A stretch of DNA of 55,322 bases from Cyclobacteriaceae bacterium (GTDB lineage: Bacteria > Bacteroidota > Bacteroidia > Cytophagales > Cyclobacteriaceae), in assembly GCA_026003355.1 (NCBI GenBank), contig BPHC01000014.1, positions 1 through 55,322 of the forward strand. The letters run 5' to 3'. The notes under the pieces are model-generated. The model ran no database searches, was not told the DNA's origin, and was given only the letters and a program-made list of their open reading frames with translations. The translations under genes were made by a program, and so were the position numbers. Below, in pieces: positions 26,297-34,638 of this stretch. Position 1 is the first letter of the stretch. Every line of letters starts with the position of its first letter.

Positions 26297-27034
26297 CTAC
26301 TTCAGGTTGTTGTAATAATCAAAAAGTGCCTGAAGGTGGTATTCGTTGCCCAGATTAAGTTGATTTAACTGTACAAATCTGCGAAGTTCTTCATGCCGGT
26401 CGGGAAAGATAAGCAACACGTTTTTTCTGCGGGGCAAACGATAAAAGGTATTACCCGAAAGGTAGTACAGGTGCGTTTTGCTGATGAACTGATGATCGCG
26501 GGTACCAACATTCAGGGCCAGATGATAATTGGCTTCTTTAAATATTACTTCAGTATGCTTTAAAAGACTTAGCTTGCCTTCGCTGAGAATCTGCATAAAG
26601 CCGCTGCCCTGGATGCCCCCTTCGCCCACATAATACTTCATATTTACAAACACCTGAATTTGTTTGGTCAGGCTGTCTTCCCACACAAAGCTTTTCACCT
26701 TATCACCTTTAAGAATACGGATGCTTTGCGGAGTTTTGATTTCAAATTCATTACGGATAATGTAATAGCGGGCCGGCAAATCTTTCAGTATGGCGCTGTC
26801 GGCAAGCAAAAAAGTAGCTCGATTAAAAGAACGGTTTAAAAGGTCGTTACCCAAAACTTCAGGAGGGGCAAGGGGGAGCTCCTGCACCGTACCCATGACC
26901 AGTTGTTCGGTAGACGTCATGCGCTGGATAGCGTATTGGTTCTGCATAAAATTACGGGTGGAAGCCGGTTGCTGCCCATACAAAATAATTGCAGAACAAC
27001 AATACAGAGTAATTAAATACCCCCTTTCGCCCAT
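26297..27034 (-). CDS. secreted protein of unknown function
   Basis: About 245 residues. An N-terminal signal peptide (residues 5-20, ending YGQQ) is followed by a mixed alpha/beta protein without recognised motifs (DSLTKQIQVFVNMKYYVGEGG; LPRRKNVLLIFPDRHEELRRFVQ). The end RFVQLNQLNLGNEYHLQALFDYYN resembles the C-terminus of other uncharacterised Bacteroidota exported proteins. I chose the ATG at 27034, since the upstream TTG adds only two residues. It follows tsf by 15 bases on the same strand and may ride on the ribosomal operon. No function can be given. Confidence 0.6.
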   Translation of the reverse strand: MGERGYLITLYCCSAIILYGQQPASTRNFMQNQYAIQRMTSTEQLVMGTVQELPLAPPEVLGNDLLNRSFNRATFLLADSAILKDLPARYYIIRNEFEIKTPQSIRILKGDKVKSFVWEDSLTKQIQVFVNMKYYVGEGGIQGSGFMQILSEGKLSLLKHTEVIFKEANYHLALNVGTRDHQFISKTHLYYLSGNTFYRLPRRKNVLLIFPDRHEELRRFVQLNQLNLGNEYHLQALFDYYNNLK

Positions 27035-27049
27035 AATCAATTAGGTTTG

Positions 27050-27883
27050 CTACCCGATGGTCACCCGCCTGAATGCAGTTACAGTTAGTCCCTGGCTTAC
27101 TTCGTTAAGATACTGGGCCACAGTTTTGCTGGTATCTTTTACAAAAGCCTGGGCCATCAGGGTGTTTTCCTTAAGAAACTTATTTACCTTACCCTGGGCA
27201 ATTTTTTCTACCATGTTTTCGGGCTTGCCTTCGGCCAGTACCTGCGCCCGGGCAATTTCCATTTCTTTTTCTATCAGGGCCGCATCGACCGATTTTTCAT
27301 CAACAGCAACCGGATTCATGGCGGCAATCTGCATACCCACGTCTTTTCCGGCCGTAAGTACGGCATCCGAAAGGCCGTTAACGCCTTTTAAAGCCACCAG
27401 CACACCCAGTTTGGCACCGGCATGGATGTAGGGCACCACAGCCTCGCCCTCCATGTAAATGTATTCAGATATTTCTATTTTCTCGCCAATCTTTCCGACA
27501 AGCTCTACAATTTTTTCCTGGATGGGAAGGTTGCCGGCCTTCAGGGAAAGCAATTCGTTTTTGTCGGCAGGTGTATGGGTAAATGCTAATTCGGCTATGA
27601 GTTTGCCCAGGTTTTGAAATTCTTCGTTCCTGGCCACAAAGTCGGTTTCGCAATTCAGGGCTACCAAAACGGCCTTGCGGTGGTCGTTGCTTACCTGTAC
27701 AAATACGGCTCCTTCTTTTGCTTCTTTATCCATGCGCGAAGCCGAAACTTTTTGTCCCTTCTTCCTGAGAATTTCTATGGCTTTTTCAAAGTCACCGTTG
27801 GCTTCGGTAAGTGCTTTCTTGCAATCCATCATACCGGCTCCGGTCATTTGCCGCAATTTGTTTACATCCTGTGCTGAAATCAT
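27050..27883 (-). CDS. tsf: translation elongation factor Ts
   Basis: 277 residues. Nucleotide exchange factor that recycles EF-Tu. The N-terminal UBA-like domain has VNKLRQMTGAGMMDCKKALTEANGD; the core contains CETDFVARNEEF, and later segments include MQIAAMNPVAV and LMAQAFVKDTSKTVAQYL. Normal length and ATG start. It follows rpsB after 90 bases that contain a terminator-like hairpin. Confidence 0.97.
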   Translation of the reverse strand: MISAQDVNKLRQMTGAGMMDCKKALTEANGDFEKAIEILRKKGQKVSASRMDKEAKEGAVFVQVSNDHRKAVLVALNCETDFVARNEEFQNLGKLIAELAFTHTPADKNELLSLKAGNLPIQEKIVELVGKIGEKIEISEYIYMEGEAVVPYIHAGAKLGVLVALKGVNGLSDAVLTAGKDVGMQIAAMNPVAVDEKSVDAALIEKEMEIARAQVLAEGKPENMVEKIAQGKVNKFLKENTLMAQAFVKDTSKTVAQYLNEVSQGLTVTAFRRVTIG

Positions 27884-27917
27884 AGTTAGGTTGTTTAATT
27901 CATTATGGTTTAAAATG

Positions 27918-27948
27918 AAAAAAGAACATCGGCCTGTGCAGCCGATGT
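27918..27948 (-). terminator. terminator-like hairpin between rpsB and tsf
   Basis: ACATCGGC (27926-27933) pairs with GCCGATGT (27941-27948) around a seven-base loop and is followed on the minus strand by TCTTTTTT. It probably lowers tsf transcription relative to rpsB instead of ending the operon fully. Confidence 0.65.
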
Positions 27949-27973
27949 CCGGTTAAAAATATCACAAGTTAGA

Positions 27974-28751
27974 TTACTTGCTTTCTTCAACGGCTGCCTC
28001 ATCGACCCGGCGCTTCTCTTCTTCATCTTTTTTAAGGCCGGCCTCTTCTTTTTCTTTCTTGCGTTCCATGAGGGCTTCTTCAATTACCTCCCCGATATAT
28101 TTGGTTATCAGGGCAATGGATTTGAAGGCATCGTCATTGGCCGGAATGGGGAAGTCTACCAGCGTAGGGTCCGAGTTGGTATCGACCATGGCGAATACGG
28201 GAATATTCAGCTTCTGGGCTTCGGCCACGGCTATGTGTTCACGCTTTACGTCAATAACGAACAGAGCTGCCGGCAGGCGGTTCAGATCTACAATGCCTCC
28301 CAGCTGGCGCTCGAGCTTGGCCTTTTCGCGGGCCAGCATGAGTTTTTCTTTTTTCTGCAAACCCTGCTGCAATGATTCGTCTTTAAGCAGTTTTTCAATC
28401 TGCGCCAGTTTTTTAAGCGATTTGCGGATGGTGGTAAAGTTGGTAAGCATACCGCCCAGCCAGCGTTCGGTAACATAGGGCATGTTAAGGCGCCTGGCTT
28501 CTTCGGTTACAATATCTTTAGCCTGCTTTTTGGTGGCAACGAACATAATTTTGCGACCCGAGCGCACAATGTTCTTCATGGCGTAGGCAGCTTCTTCCAG
28601 GCATTCCAGGGTTTTGTTTAAGTCAATAAGGTGAATGCCGTTATTTTCCATGAATATATATTCGGCCATCTTCGGATTCCACTTTGCGGGTAAGGTGCCC
28701 GAAGTGAACCCCGGCTTCCAATAATTCCTGATAGGTGAGTTTTCTTGCCAT
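27974..28751 (-). CDS. rpsB: 30S ribosomal protein S2 (apparent one-base frameshift)
   Basis: Start ATG 28751 reads ARKLTYQELLEAGVHFGHLTRK, the exact S2 beginning; the frame is then lost at an AAA run (TTT, 28683-28685 on the plus strand) and resumes one base later with MAEYIFMENNGIHLIDLNKT. Removing one base restores 258 residues with the continuous WNPKMAEYIF segment expected of S2. The rest is normal: LTNFTTIRKSL, DVKREHIAVAEA, DTNSDPTLVDFPIPANDDA. The C-terminus has an extra charged tail of about 30 residues, frequent in Bacteroidota. S2 is essential, so a sequencing or assembly error is far likelier than a real mutation. Confidence 0.92.
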
Positions 28752-28761
28752 GTTGTAGATA

Positions 28762-29148
28762 TTAGCGTTTGCTGAACTGGAATCTTCTGCGCGCTTTTCT
28801 GCGGCCATATTTTTTGCGTTCCACCATGCGGCTGTCGCGGGTAAGCAGGCCTTCTTTGCGAAGGGTGGATTTGTTTTCTTCGTTTACCTGTACCAGCGCA
28901 CGTGCAATGCCCAGGCGTATGGCTTCGGCCTGTCCTTTTATGCCGCCGCCCTCTACGTTAACCTGAACATCGTATTGCCCCTCGGATTTGGCCACCTGCA
29001 GGGGATATTTGATGAGCGATTGGTGTATTTCGGACTGGAAGTAATGGTTAAGCGGGCGCTCATTTACCAGAATATCGCCCTTGCCAGGTTTAAGATATAC
29101 CCTGGCTACTGATGTTTTTCTTCTTCCGGTTGCGTTAATGATCTCCAT
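28762..29148 (-). CDS. rpsI: 30S ribosomal protein S9
   Basis: 128 residues, the expected length. [21 protein letters not shown] at the start and the basic C-terminal tail [16 protein letters not shown], whose last Lys-Arg reaches the P-site tRNA, identify it. It starts five bases after rplM and ends ten bases before rpsB. Confidence 0.97.
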   Translation of the reverse strand: MEIINATGRRKTSVARVYLKPGKGDILVNERPLNHYFQSEIHQSLIKYPLQVAKSEGQYDVQVNVEGGGIKGQAEAIRLGIARALVQVNEENKSTLRKEGLLTRDSRMVERKKYGRRKARRRFQFSKR

Positions 29149-29153
29149 GAAGG

Positions 29154-29597
29154 TTAAAGGTTAATAGCCTGAGGTTGCTGGGCACTGTGCGGGTGTTCGG
29201 GGCCCGCATATACGTGAAGGCTGCGGAACAGCTGCCTGCCCAGCCGGTTTTTGGGAAGCATGCCGCGCACGGCATGTTCAACAAGGCGTTCCGGGCGCTT
29301 CGACCGGATGTAAGCCGGGGTTAACTCCCGCTGGCTGCCCGGGTAGCCGGAATGGGTAAAAATCACGCGCCTGGTCCATTTCTTGCCGGTCATGCGCACT
29401 TTATCGGCATTGATAACAATTACATGGTCTCCGCAGTCCATGTTGGGTGAGTAGCTGGTTTTGTGCTTGCCGCGGATGATATGGGCAACCCGGCTGGCCA
29501 GCCGTCCCAGTACCTGATTGCGGGCATCAACCACATACCACGATTTCTGGTAGGATGCCTGAGCCGGCACAATGGTCTTGTAACTAACAGAATTCAC
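29154..29597 (-). CDS. rplM: 50S ribosomal protein L13
   Basis: 147 residues from a GTG at 29597 ([13 protein letters not shown]). Hallmarks are [43 protein letters not shown] and [13 protein letters not shown]. The frame is open upstream into the rluA gene, but only because of one-base shifts there; length, promoter and homology support the GTG. It is the first gene of the rplM-rpsI-rpsB-tsf operon. Confidence 0.95.
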   Translation of the reverse strand: MNSVSYKTIVPAQASYQKSWYVVDARNQVLGRLASRVAHIIRGKHKTSYSPNMDCGDHVIVINADKVRMTGKKWTRRVIFTHSGYPGSQRELTPAYIRSKRPERLVEHAVRGMLPKNRLGRQLFRSLHVYAGPEHPHSAQQPQAINL

Positions 29598-29649
29598 TTT
29601 TTTACAGTTTAATCTTTGCTTTTCTGTATCTCCCCTTAAAAAAGGGACA

Positions 29650-29681
29650 CAAAGGTAAGCGTATGGCCGGTTATAAACAAA
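29650..29681 (-). promoter_or_regulatory. promoter of the rplM-rpsI-rpsB-tsf operon
   Basis: On the minus strand TTTG (29678-29681), 20 bases, TACCTTTG (29650-29657). This is a full match to the Bacteroidota -33/-7 pattern, and gives a leader of about 45 bases before the GTG of rplM. Confidence 0.8.
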
Positions 29682-29713
29682 TAGCTGCCCCCGGGGCTTA
29701 TTTTTAAAAAATT

Positions 29714-30420
29714 TCAGCGCCGCGCCAGTTGCCTGAGTAACGCCCGGAAATCTTTCGGGTAAGGCGCTTCTGCGGTAACTTTTTTTTTCAGAAAGGTCGG
29801 TGAAGACCAGTTTTACTGCATGCAGGGCCGCGCGGCCCAGCAGGGATTTTCTACGGCCCCCTTTTTTAAGGCGGTAGGCAGGTTTAAGTTCCGAAAGGTA
29901 TACATAATGGCCTCCGTACAGCACATCGCCCGCAATGGGCGCTCCGGCATAAGCCAGATGTGCGCGAATCTGATGCATGCGCCCGGTTTTGGGAAGACAC
30001 TCCACCAGGGTACAGCAACCATAGGTGGCCAGGGTATTGAAAATGGTAACCGACTCTTTTCCGCGGGCAGATATCCTTACCGGCGGATCGCGGCGGGTAT
30101 CCAGCCGGGCATCAATAAGGTGGTTTGCAAACTGATGCACGCCATGCACGATTGCATGATACACCTTTTCAACCTGCCGATGCTGGAACTGAAGGTTCAG
30201 GTGGCGGTAGGCTTCGGGGGTTTTTGGCCAGCACCAGTACACCCGAGGTTTCCTTATCGAGCCGGTGGCAGGCCTGGGCATTGGGGTAATGCCTGCGTAC
30301 CGCTTCCAGAATATTCAGGTCGCTGGTGCGGTCGGCCAGTGTGGAAATATGGGGTGGCTTGTTTATAACAAGCCAGTTGTGGTCTTCCCAAAGCAGGTGG
30401 TGGGCCAGTATAAATTTCAT
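29714..30420 (-). CDS. RluA-family pseudouridine synthase (two apparent one-base frameshifts)
   Basis: Start ATG 30420 reads HHLLWEDHNWLVINKPP. The catalytic motif HRLDKETSGVLVLAKN is intact, after which the frame shifts at a G5 run (30216-30220) to PEAYRHLNLQFQHRQVEKVYHAIV. It shifts again at a T9 run (29780-29788), after which LSEKKVTAEAPYPKDFRALLRQLARR and a stop at 29714 follow. With both extra bases removed it is a normal 234-residue RluA-type enzyme that isomerises uridine in rRNA or tRNA. As read here, the frame runs falsely into rplM. The true start overlaps the kinase stop (ATGA). RluA, RluC and RluD cannot be told apart safely; there is no S4 domain. Confidence 0.85.
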
Positions 30421-31470
30421 TCGTTTTTTTATTCGGCTGTTTTTATTGCGGGGCAGCCTGAAGCTGAATTCAGAGCCTTTACCGGGGTTCGCTTTTTCAA
30501 CCTCGGCCCGCGTGTTGTGGTTTTCGAGTATGTGTTTAACAATAGCCAGCCCCAGGCCCGTACCGCCCTTTTCACGGCTGCGGCTTTTGTCTACCCGGTA
30601 AAAGCGTTCGAAGATGCGCGGCAGGTGTTCGGCTGGTATGCCCTCGCCATAATCGCGCACATACGTGGTTACATGCTTTTTGCCTGTTTCAAAACCCACC
30701 ACTACTTCGCCCCCTTCAAAAGAATGTTTTATGGCATTCGACACCAGGTTAGACATAACCTGAAAGATTCTCTGCCAGTCGGCATACACCCATACCTGGC
30801 GGGCATCGGTTGCAAGGCGAAGGCGGATATCGCGCTTTTTTGCTTTTTCTTCAAGTTGCTCGAACACTTCTTCGGTAAGTTTAACCAGGTCAATGTTTTC
30901 GAAGTGCATTTTAATCTGGCCTGTTTCGATTTGCGACAAGGTGAGCAGGTCCTGCACCAGTGCATCGAGGCCATCCAGGCTTTTTGCCGCTTTTTTCAGA
31001 AACTTGATGCGAACTGCTTTATCGTTCACTGCACCATCGAGCAGGGTATGCACAAAACCCTGGGCCGCAAATATGGGTGTTTTCAATTCGTGCGACACAT
31101 CGGCAATAAACTCTTTTCTGAAAGCCTCCAGTTTTTTAAGTTCATCAATTTCTTTTTGCTTCAGTTCGGCAAACGAAAAAATTTCTTCATTGATGCCTTT
31201 AAGAGGATTGAGCAAAGCCGATTTCTGACGCTGCAGACGACTTAGTTCTTTTTTGCGTAGTTTGGTTATGAGTTTATGAATTTTGTTGATTTCGCGAAAA
31301 ATAAGAAACTCAAGCACTGTAAAAATGAGCAGGTATGAAACAGAAAAGCCAATTAAAAAGGTTACCAGCAAAACGGTTGAAGAAACGTGCAACAGGGTTA
31401 TAAATGCCGCAGTGATGGCAGCAATGCAAAAGGCCAGGAGCAGCGCAAGCGTGCGTGATGAGTACACCAT
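30417..31470 (-). CDS. PhoR-like sensor histidine kinase
   Basis: About 350 residues. Two N-terminal membrane helices (about 8-28 and 32-55) without a large periplasmic domain, a coiled coil, then HisKA with FIADVSHELKTPIFAAQGF (His near 127) and HATPase with NLVSNAIKHS, DYGEGIP, RFYRVDKSRSREKGGTGLGLAIVKHIL. No PAS domain. The frame as read continues into the pseudouridine synthase gene; removing one base from a T7 run (30424-30430) puts a TGA exactly over the next ATG (ATGA), the usual arrangement. Paired with the response regulator just upstream. The PhoR role is inferred from architecture. Confidence 0.85.
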
Positions 31471-31608
31471 AGCAGTGGGCAGTGCAAGGTAAATTTGCCG
31501 AAATATTCAAAATAATTTCATAAACCTGCGTGTACAAGGAAAATCAGGTTGCGCCGTTCCGCCAAGTCGGCTTACACGCAGGGGGTTCCGGGTTTTAAAG
31601 GCTTTGTA

Positions 31609-32293
31609 CTATCCGCCAAATTTATAGCCCACGCCCTTTATGGTGGTAATGTAGTCGTCACCAATTTTTTTCGCGAACTTTCCGGATGTGTACATCCACC
31701 GTGCGGGCCAGCACATACACATCCGAACCCCAGATATTTTGAAGCAGGTCTTCGCGACTAAATACTTTGTTGGGATTCTGGGCCAGGAAAAACAACAACT
31801 CAAATTCTTTTTTCGGAAGGTTAACTTCCTTTCCTTTAACCGTAACCGTATAACTATCGCGGTCTATGACCAGGTCACCAACCGTAATTGAGTTGGTTCC
31901 CGATTTTTTGGTATCGCGCCTGAACAGGGCAGCGATGCGGCTAAGCAGGGCCCGTGGTTTTATGGGTTTGGTAATGTAGTCATCGGCTCCTACGTCAAAG
32001 GCGGCTACCTCCGAATACTCTTCCGACCGGGCAGTAAGAAAAATGATGAAAGTGTTTTGAAGTGAAGGCAATTCACGCAGTTGCCGGCAGGTTTCCACTC
32101 CATCCATTTTGGGCATCATAATATCGAGCAGTACCAGGTCGGGCTGAAACTTTCGCGCCACCTCCAGGGCTTTATAACCATCGCCTGCGGTTTTAACTTC
32201 GTAACCGTTCTTTTCCAGGTTATAGCGCAACAGCTCCTGTATGGGCTCTTCATCATCAACCACCAGTACCCGGTATGCGGTTTTGGACGCCAT
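31609..32293 (-). CDS. OmpR/PhoB-family response regulator (apparent one-base frameshift)
   Basis: Receiver domain with VLVVDDEEPIQELL and phospho-acceptor Asp57 (LVLLDIMMPKMDG), K-containing DDYITKPIKP, then a winged-helix DNA-binding domain (FELLFFLAQNPNKVFSREDLLQNIWG, VDVHIRKVREK). The frame is lost at a T7 run (31673-31679 on the plus strand); deleting one base joins VREK to IGDDYITTIKGVGYKFGG and a stop at 31609, giving 227 residues. The recovered end, with GVGYKF, is the standard wing of this family. Transcribed ahead of the histidine kinase after a gap of 138 bases. Confidence 0.9.
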
Positions 32294-32313
32294 AACGTTA
32301 TATTTCGGTTAAG

Positions 32314-32344
32314 CAAAGGTAATCTGTATATGCCTGCTTTAAAA
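32314..32344 (-). promoter_or_regulatory. promoter of the two-component operon
   Basis: On the minus strand TTTT (32341-32344), 19 bases, TACCTTTG (32314-32321). The -7 box is a full match to the Bacteroidota consensus; the -33 box matches three of four. Confidence 0.55.
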
Positions 32345-32386
32345 GGAGGTTATGTATTTTAACAAATCCTTAAAAATGCCGAAACA

Positions 32387-33421
32387 TCAGGGTGAAGGGT
32401 ACCGGGTTTTCAAACAGGATACATAGGCCCTGAGGTTGCCTTTAAATTTTTTATTGTACTCCTCCACAAACGCATCCTGCCGGGCCTGGTATCTTCTATA
32501 GTTCATAAACCAGGCGTTATTGGGAAGTGAGTCGGTATACACCCGGGCCGGGCTGCGCAAATATTTCAGCTGCAGGGTATCGGCATGGCTGATGATTGCC
32601 CGGATGGTTTGTTGTTTGACCGCAGCCCTGTGGTTGGGGTTAAGGTGGCGGGTATGGGCATAAAGGCTGTCGAGCAGGCAGTAGCCCCGCAGTATATGGC
32701 CGGCCAGCTTTCTGTATTCGGCATCTTCTTCCAGGTATTGTACCAGCGCCGGGTTTGACGGGCCGTATTTGGCTTTCAGGAAGCACGCCGCTCCGCGGTC
32801 GCCTATAAACGAGGCCAGGTTTTCATTCAGGTCGGCACTGTCTTTAACATAAAGGGTAGCGTGCACCATTTCATGAATAATAAGGCTGGCCAGGTCGCCT
32901 TCGCTTCTGAAAAGCATATTGCTGAGGAGCGGGTCGGGGAACCACCCCAGGGTAGACCAGCCGCCCGGGTTGCGCACCATTACTTCCCAGCCTTCGGCTT
33001 CCAGTTTTCTTTTTTCGGCGGCAGCATGAGCCGGGTTGAAAAAGCCCTTATAGGGCACTTCGCCCACAACCGGAAATTTCCACCGCTTCTCTGTAAACTC
33101 AAAAGGTTTACAGGCTGTTACCACCCACAACACTTCCCTGCCCTGCTGGTTATACAGGGTTCGGTAGCTTTTGGTATCTTTAAGCCCCAGCGAATCGATG
33201 GCAAACCGGCGTATTTCCTGCACCAGCCGGAGTTTGGCCTTCAGTGAATCGGGTTCGGAGGGGTCGCGAAGCACCTCTTCCACAGGCCGTGCCTTCCACG
33301 CCAGCATAAGCTGGCCCACCCCCTGCCGTATGGCATAGCCCAGTAACCCGGCATGCCAAACAACGGCCACTGCCAGCACAGCCAATAACCACCATGCCAT
33401 TTTTCGCCCGCCTACACGCAT
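32387..33421 (-). CDS. putative zinc aminopeptidase (PF10023 type)
   Basis: 344 residues. One N-terminal membrane helix (about 8-28) makes it an inner-membrane-anchored periplasmic protein. The zinc-protease motif HEMVH lies near residue 180, in the family context LASLIIHEMVHATLYVKDSADLNENLASFIGDRGA; the ENLA Glu is the likely third ligand. These features match the family called putative aminopeptidase (PF10023). Substrate unknown. It stands alone between the two-component operon and recA, which diverges from it. Confidence 0.75.
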   Translation of the reverse strand: MRVGGRKMAWWLLAVLAVAVVWHAGLLGYAIRQGVGQLMLAWKARPVEEVLRDPSEPDSLKAKLRLVQEIRRFAIDSLGLKDTKSYRTLYNQQGREVLWVVTACKPFEFTEKRWKFPVVGEVPYKGFFNPAHAAAEKRKLEAEGWEVMVRNPGGWSTLGWFPDPLLSNMLFRSEGDLASLIIHEMVHATLYVKDSADLNENLASFIGDRGAACFLKAKYGPSNPALVQYLEEDAEYRKLAGHILRGYCLLDSLYAHTRHLNPNHRAAVKQQTIRAIISHADTLQLKYLRSPARVYTDSLPNNAWFMNYRRYQARQDAFVEEYNKKFKGNLRAYVSCLKTRYPSP

Positions 33422-33489
33422 GCAGCAAAAATGGGGTAAAACGGGAACCTGTTAAAACTGTCAGCCTTTGTCAGGGCTGCTGTGCCGCA

Positions 33490-33519
33490 TTTGAATTTGC
33501 CTGCCATACTTGTAATTTG
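33490..33519 (+). promoter_or_regulatory. promoter of recA
   Basis: TTTG (33490-33493), 18 bases, GTAATTTG (33512-33519). The -7 box differs from TAnnTTTG only in the first base. No LexA-type palindrome is evident in the leader. Confidence 0.65.
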
Positions 33520-33548
33520 CCCCCGATACGAGTATTACCCATATTACC

Positions 33549-34568
33549 ATGAGCGACGCAAAAGAAAAATTAAAAGCCCTGCAGCTTACCATCGATAAAC
33601 TGGAGAAGACCTACGGCAAAGGTACCATAATGAAGCTCAGCGATGAAAAAATTGCCGATATACCTGCCATTTCCACCGGCTCGATCGGGCTGGACATTGC
33701 CCTGGGCGTGGGGGGCATACCCCGCGGAAGGATAACCGAAATTTACGGCCCCGAATCATCGGGAAAAACTACGCTTACCCTTCATATGATTGCTGAAGCC
33801 CAGAAAAAAGGCGGACTGGCGGCATTTATTGATGCCGAACATGCTTTCGATAAATCGTATGCCGAAAAACTGGGCATTGACACCGAAAACCTGCTTATTT
33901 CCCAACCCGACAATGGCGAACAGGCACTTGAAATTGCCGATCACCTGATTCGATCGGGCGCCATTGATATTATTGTTATTGACTCGGTTGCCGCGCTGGT
34001 ACCTAAAGGTGAACTGGAGGGCGAAATGGGCGACAGCAAAATGGGACTGCAGGCCCGCCTCATGTCGCAGGCCTTGCGCAAGCTTACCGGAACCATAAGC
34101 AAAACCGGCTGTGCATGTGTTTTTATTAACCAGCTGCGCGAAAAAATTGGTGTCATGTTCGGCAATCCAGAAACCACTACGGGCGGCAATGCCCTCAAGT
34201 TTTACGCCTCGGTACGGCTGGATATCCGCAGAATAGGACAAATAAAAGAAGGAGCAGATGATGTAACCGGAAACCGCGTTAAGGTAAAGGTGGTGAAGAA
34301 CAAGGTTGCCCCTCCGTTTAAAGTGGTTGAGTTCGATATTATGTATGGAAAAGGTATTTCCAAATCGGGTGAAATTGTTGACCTGGGCGTAGAGCTTAAT
34401 GTTTTGCAGAAGTCGGGTTCGTGGTTTTCGTACGAAGGCAACAAGCTGGGGCAGGGACGCGATGCCGTTAAACAGCTTATTGAGGACAATCCGGAGCTGA
34501 TGGACGAACTGGAAAAGAAAATCAAGGAAAAACTCATGCCCGCTGCTGCCCCTAAGACAGAAGGATAA
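33549..34568 (+). CDS. recA: recombinase RecA
   Basis: 339 residues. Strand-exchange ATPase for recombination and DNA-damage response. Walker A GPESSGKT (67-74), [10 protein letters not shown], the Walker B strand [15 protein letters not shown], the L1/L2 loops ([38 protein letters not shown]) and the acidic C-terminal tail are all present. Single gene with its own promoter. The terminal region converges on the ABC permease gene. Confidence 0.98.
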   Translation: MSDAKEKLKALQLTIDKLEKTYGKGTIMKLSDEKIADIPAISTGSIGLDIALGVGGIPRGRITEIYGPESSGKTTLTLHMIAEAQKKGGLAAFIDAEHAFDKSYAEKLGIDTENLLISQPDNGEQALEIADHLIRSGAIDIIVIDSVAALVPKGELEGEMGDSKMGLQARLMSQALRKLTGTISKTGCACVFINQLREKIGVMFGNPETTTGGNALKFYASVRLDIRRIGQIKEGADDVTGNRVKVKVVKNKVAPPFKVVEFDIMYGKGISKSGEIVDLGVELNVLQKSGSWFSYEGNKLGQGRDAVKQLIEDNPELMDELEKKIKEKLMPAAAPKTEG

Positions 34569-34638
34569 AACCAGAACAACCAGTTAAACTTAAACAAACT
34601 AAGGGTTCACTGCCCGGCACCCTCCTTTTATCATTTTA

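Noticed and set aside
30265-31245. 326-codon plus-strand frame
   Set aside because: It is antisense to the histidine kinase and RluA genes and encodes no recognisable domain.
30169-31470. Genuine fusion of the histidine kinase with the pseudouridine synthase
   Set aside because: Removing one base from a T7 run gives a stop exactly overlapping the next ATG, and neighbouring homopolymers carry the same error; no functional reason for such a fusion is known.
32352-32426. 24-codon plus-strand frame with AGGAGG just before the ATG
   Set aside because: The ribosome site is only two bases from the ATG, too close to work; it runs into the aminopeptidase 3' end and overlaps the promoter of the two-component operon.
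34569-34638. Weak hairpin GGGT...ACCC followed by TTTTAT as a recA terminator
   Set aside because: The stem is only four base pairs and the loop long; not convincing without 3' end data.
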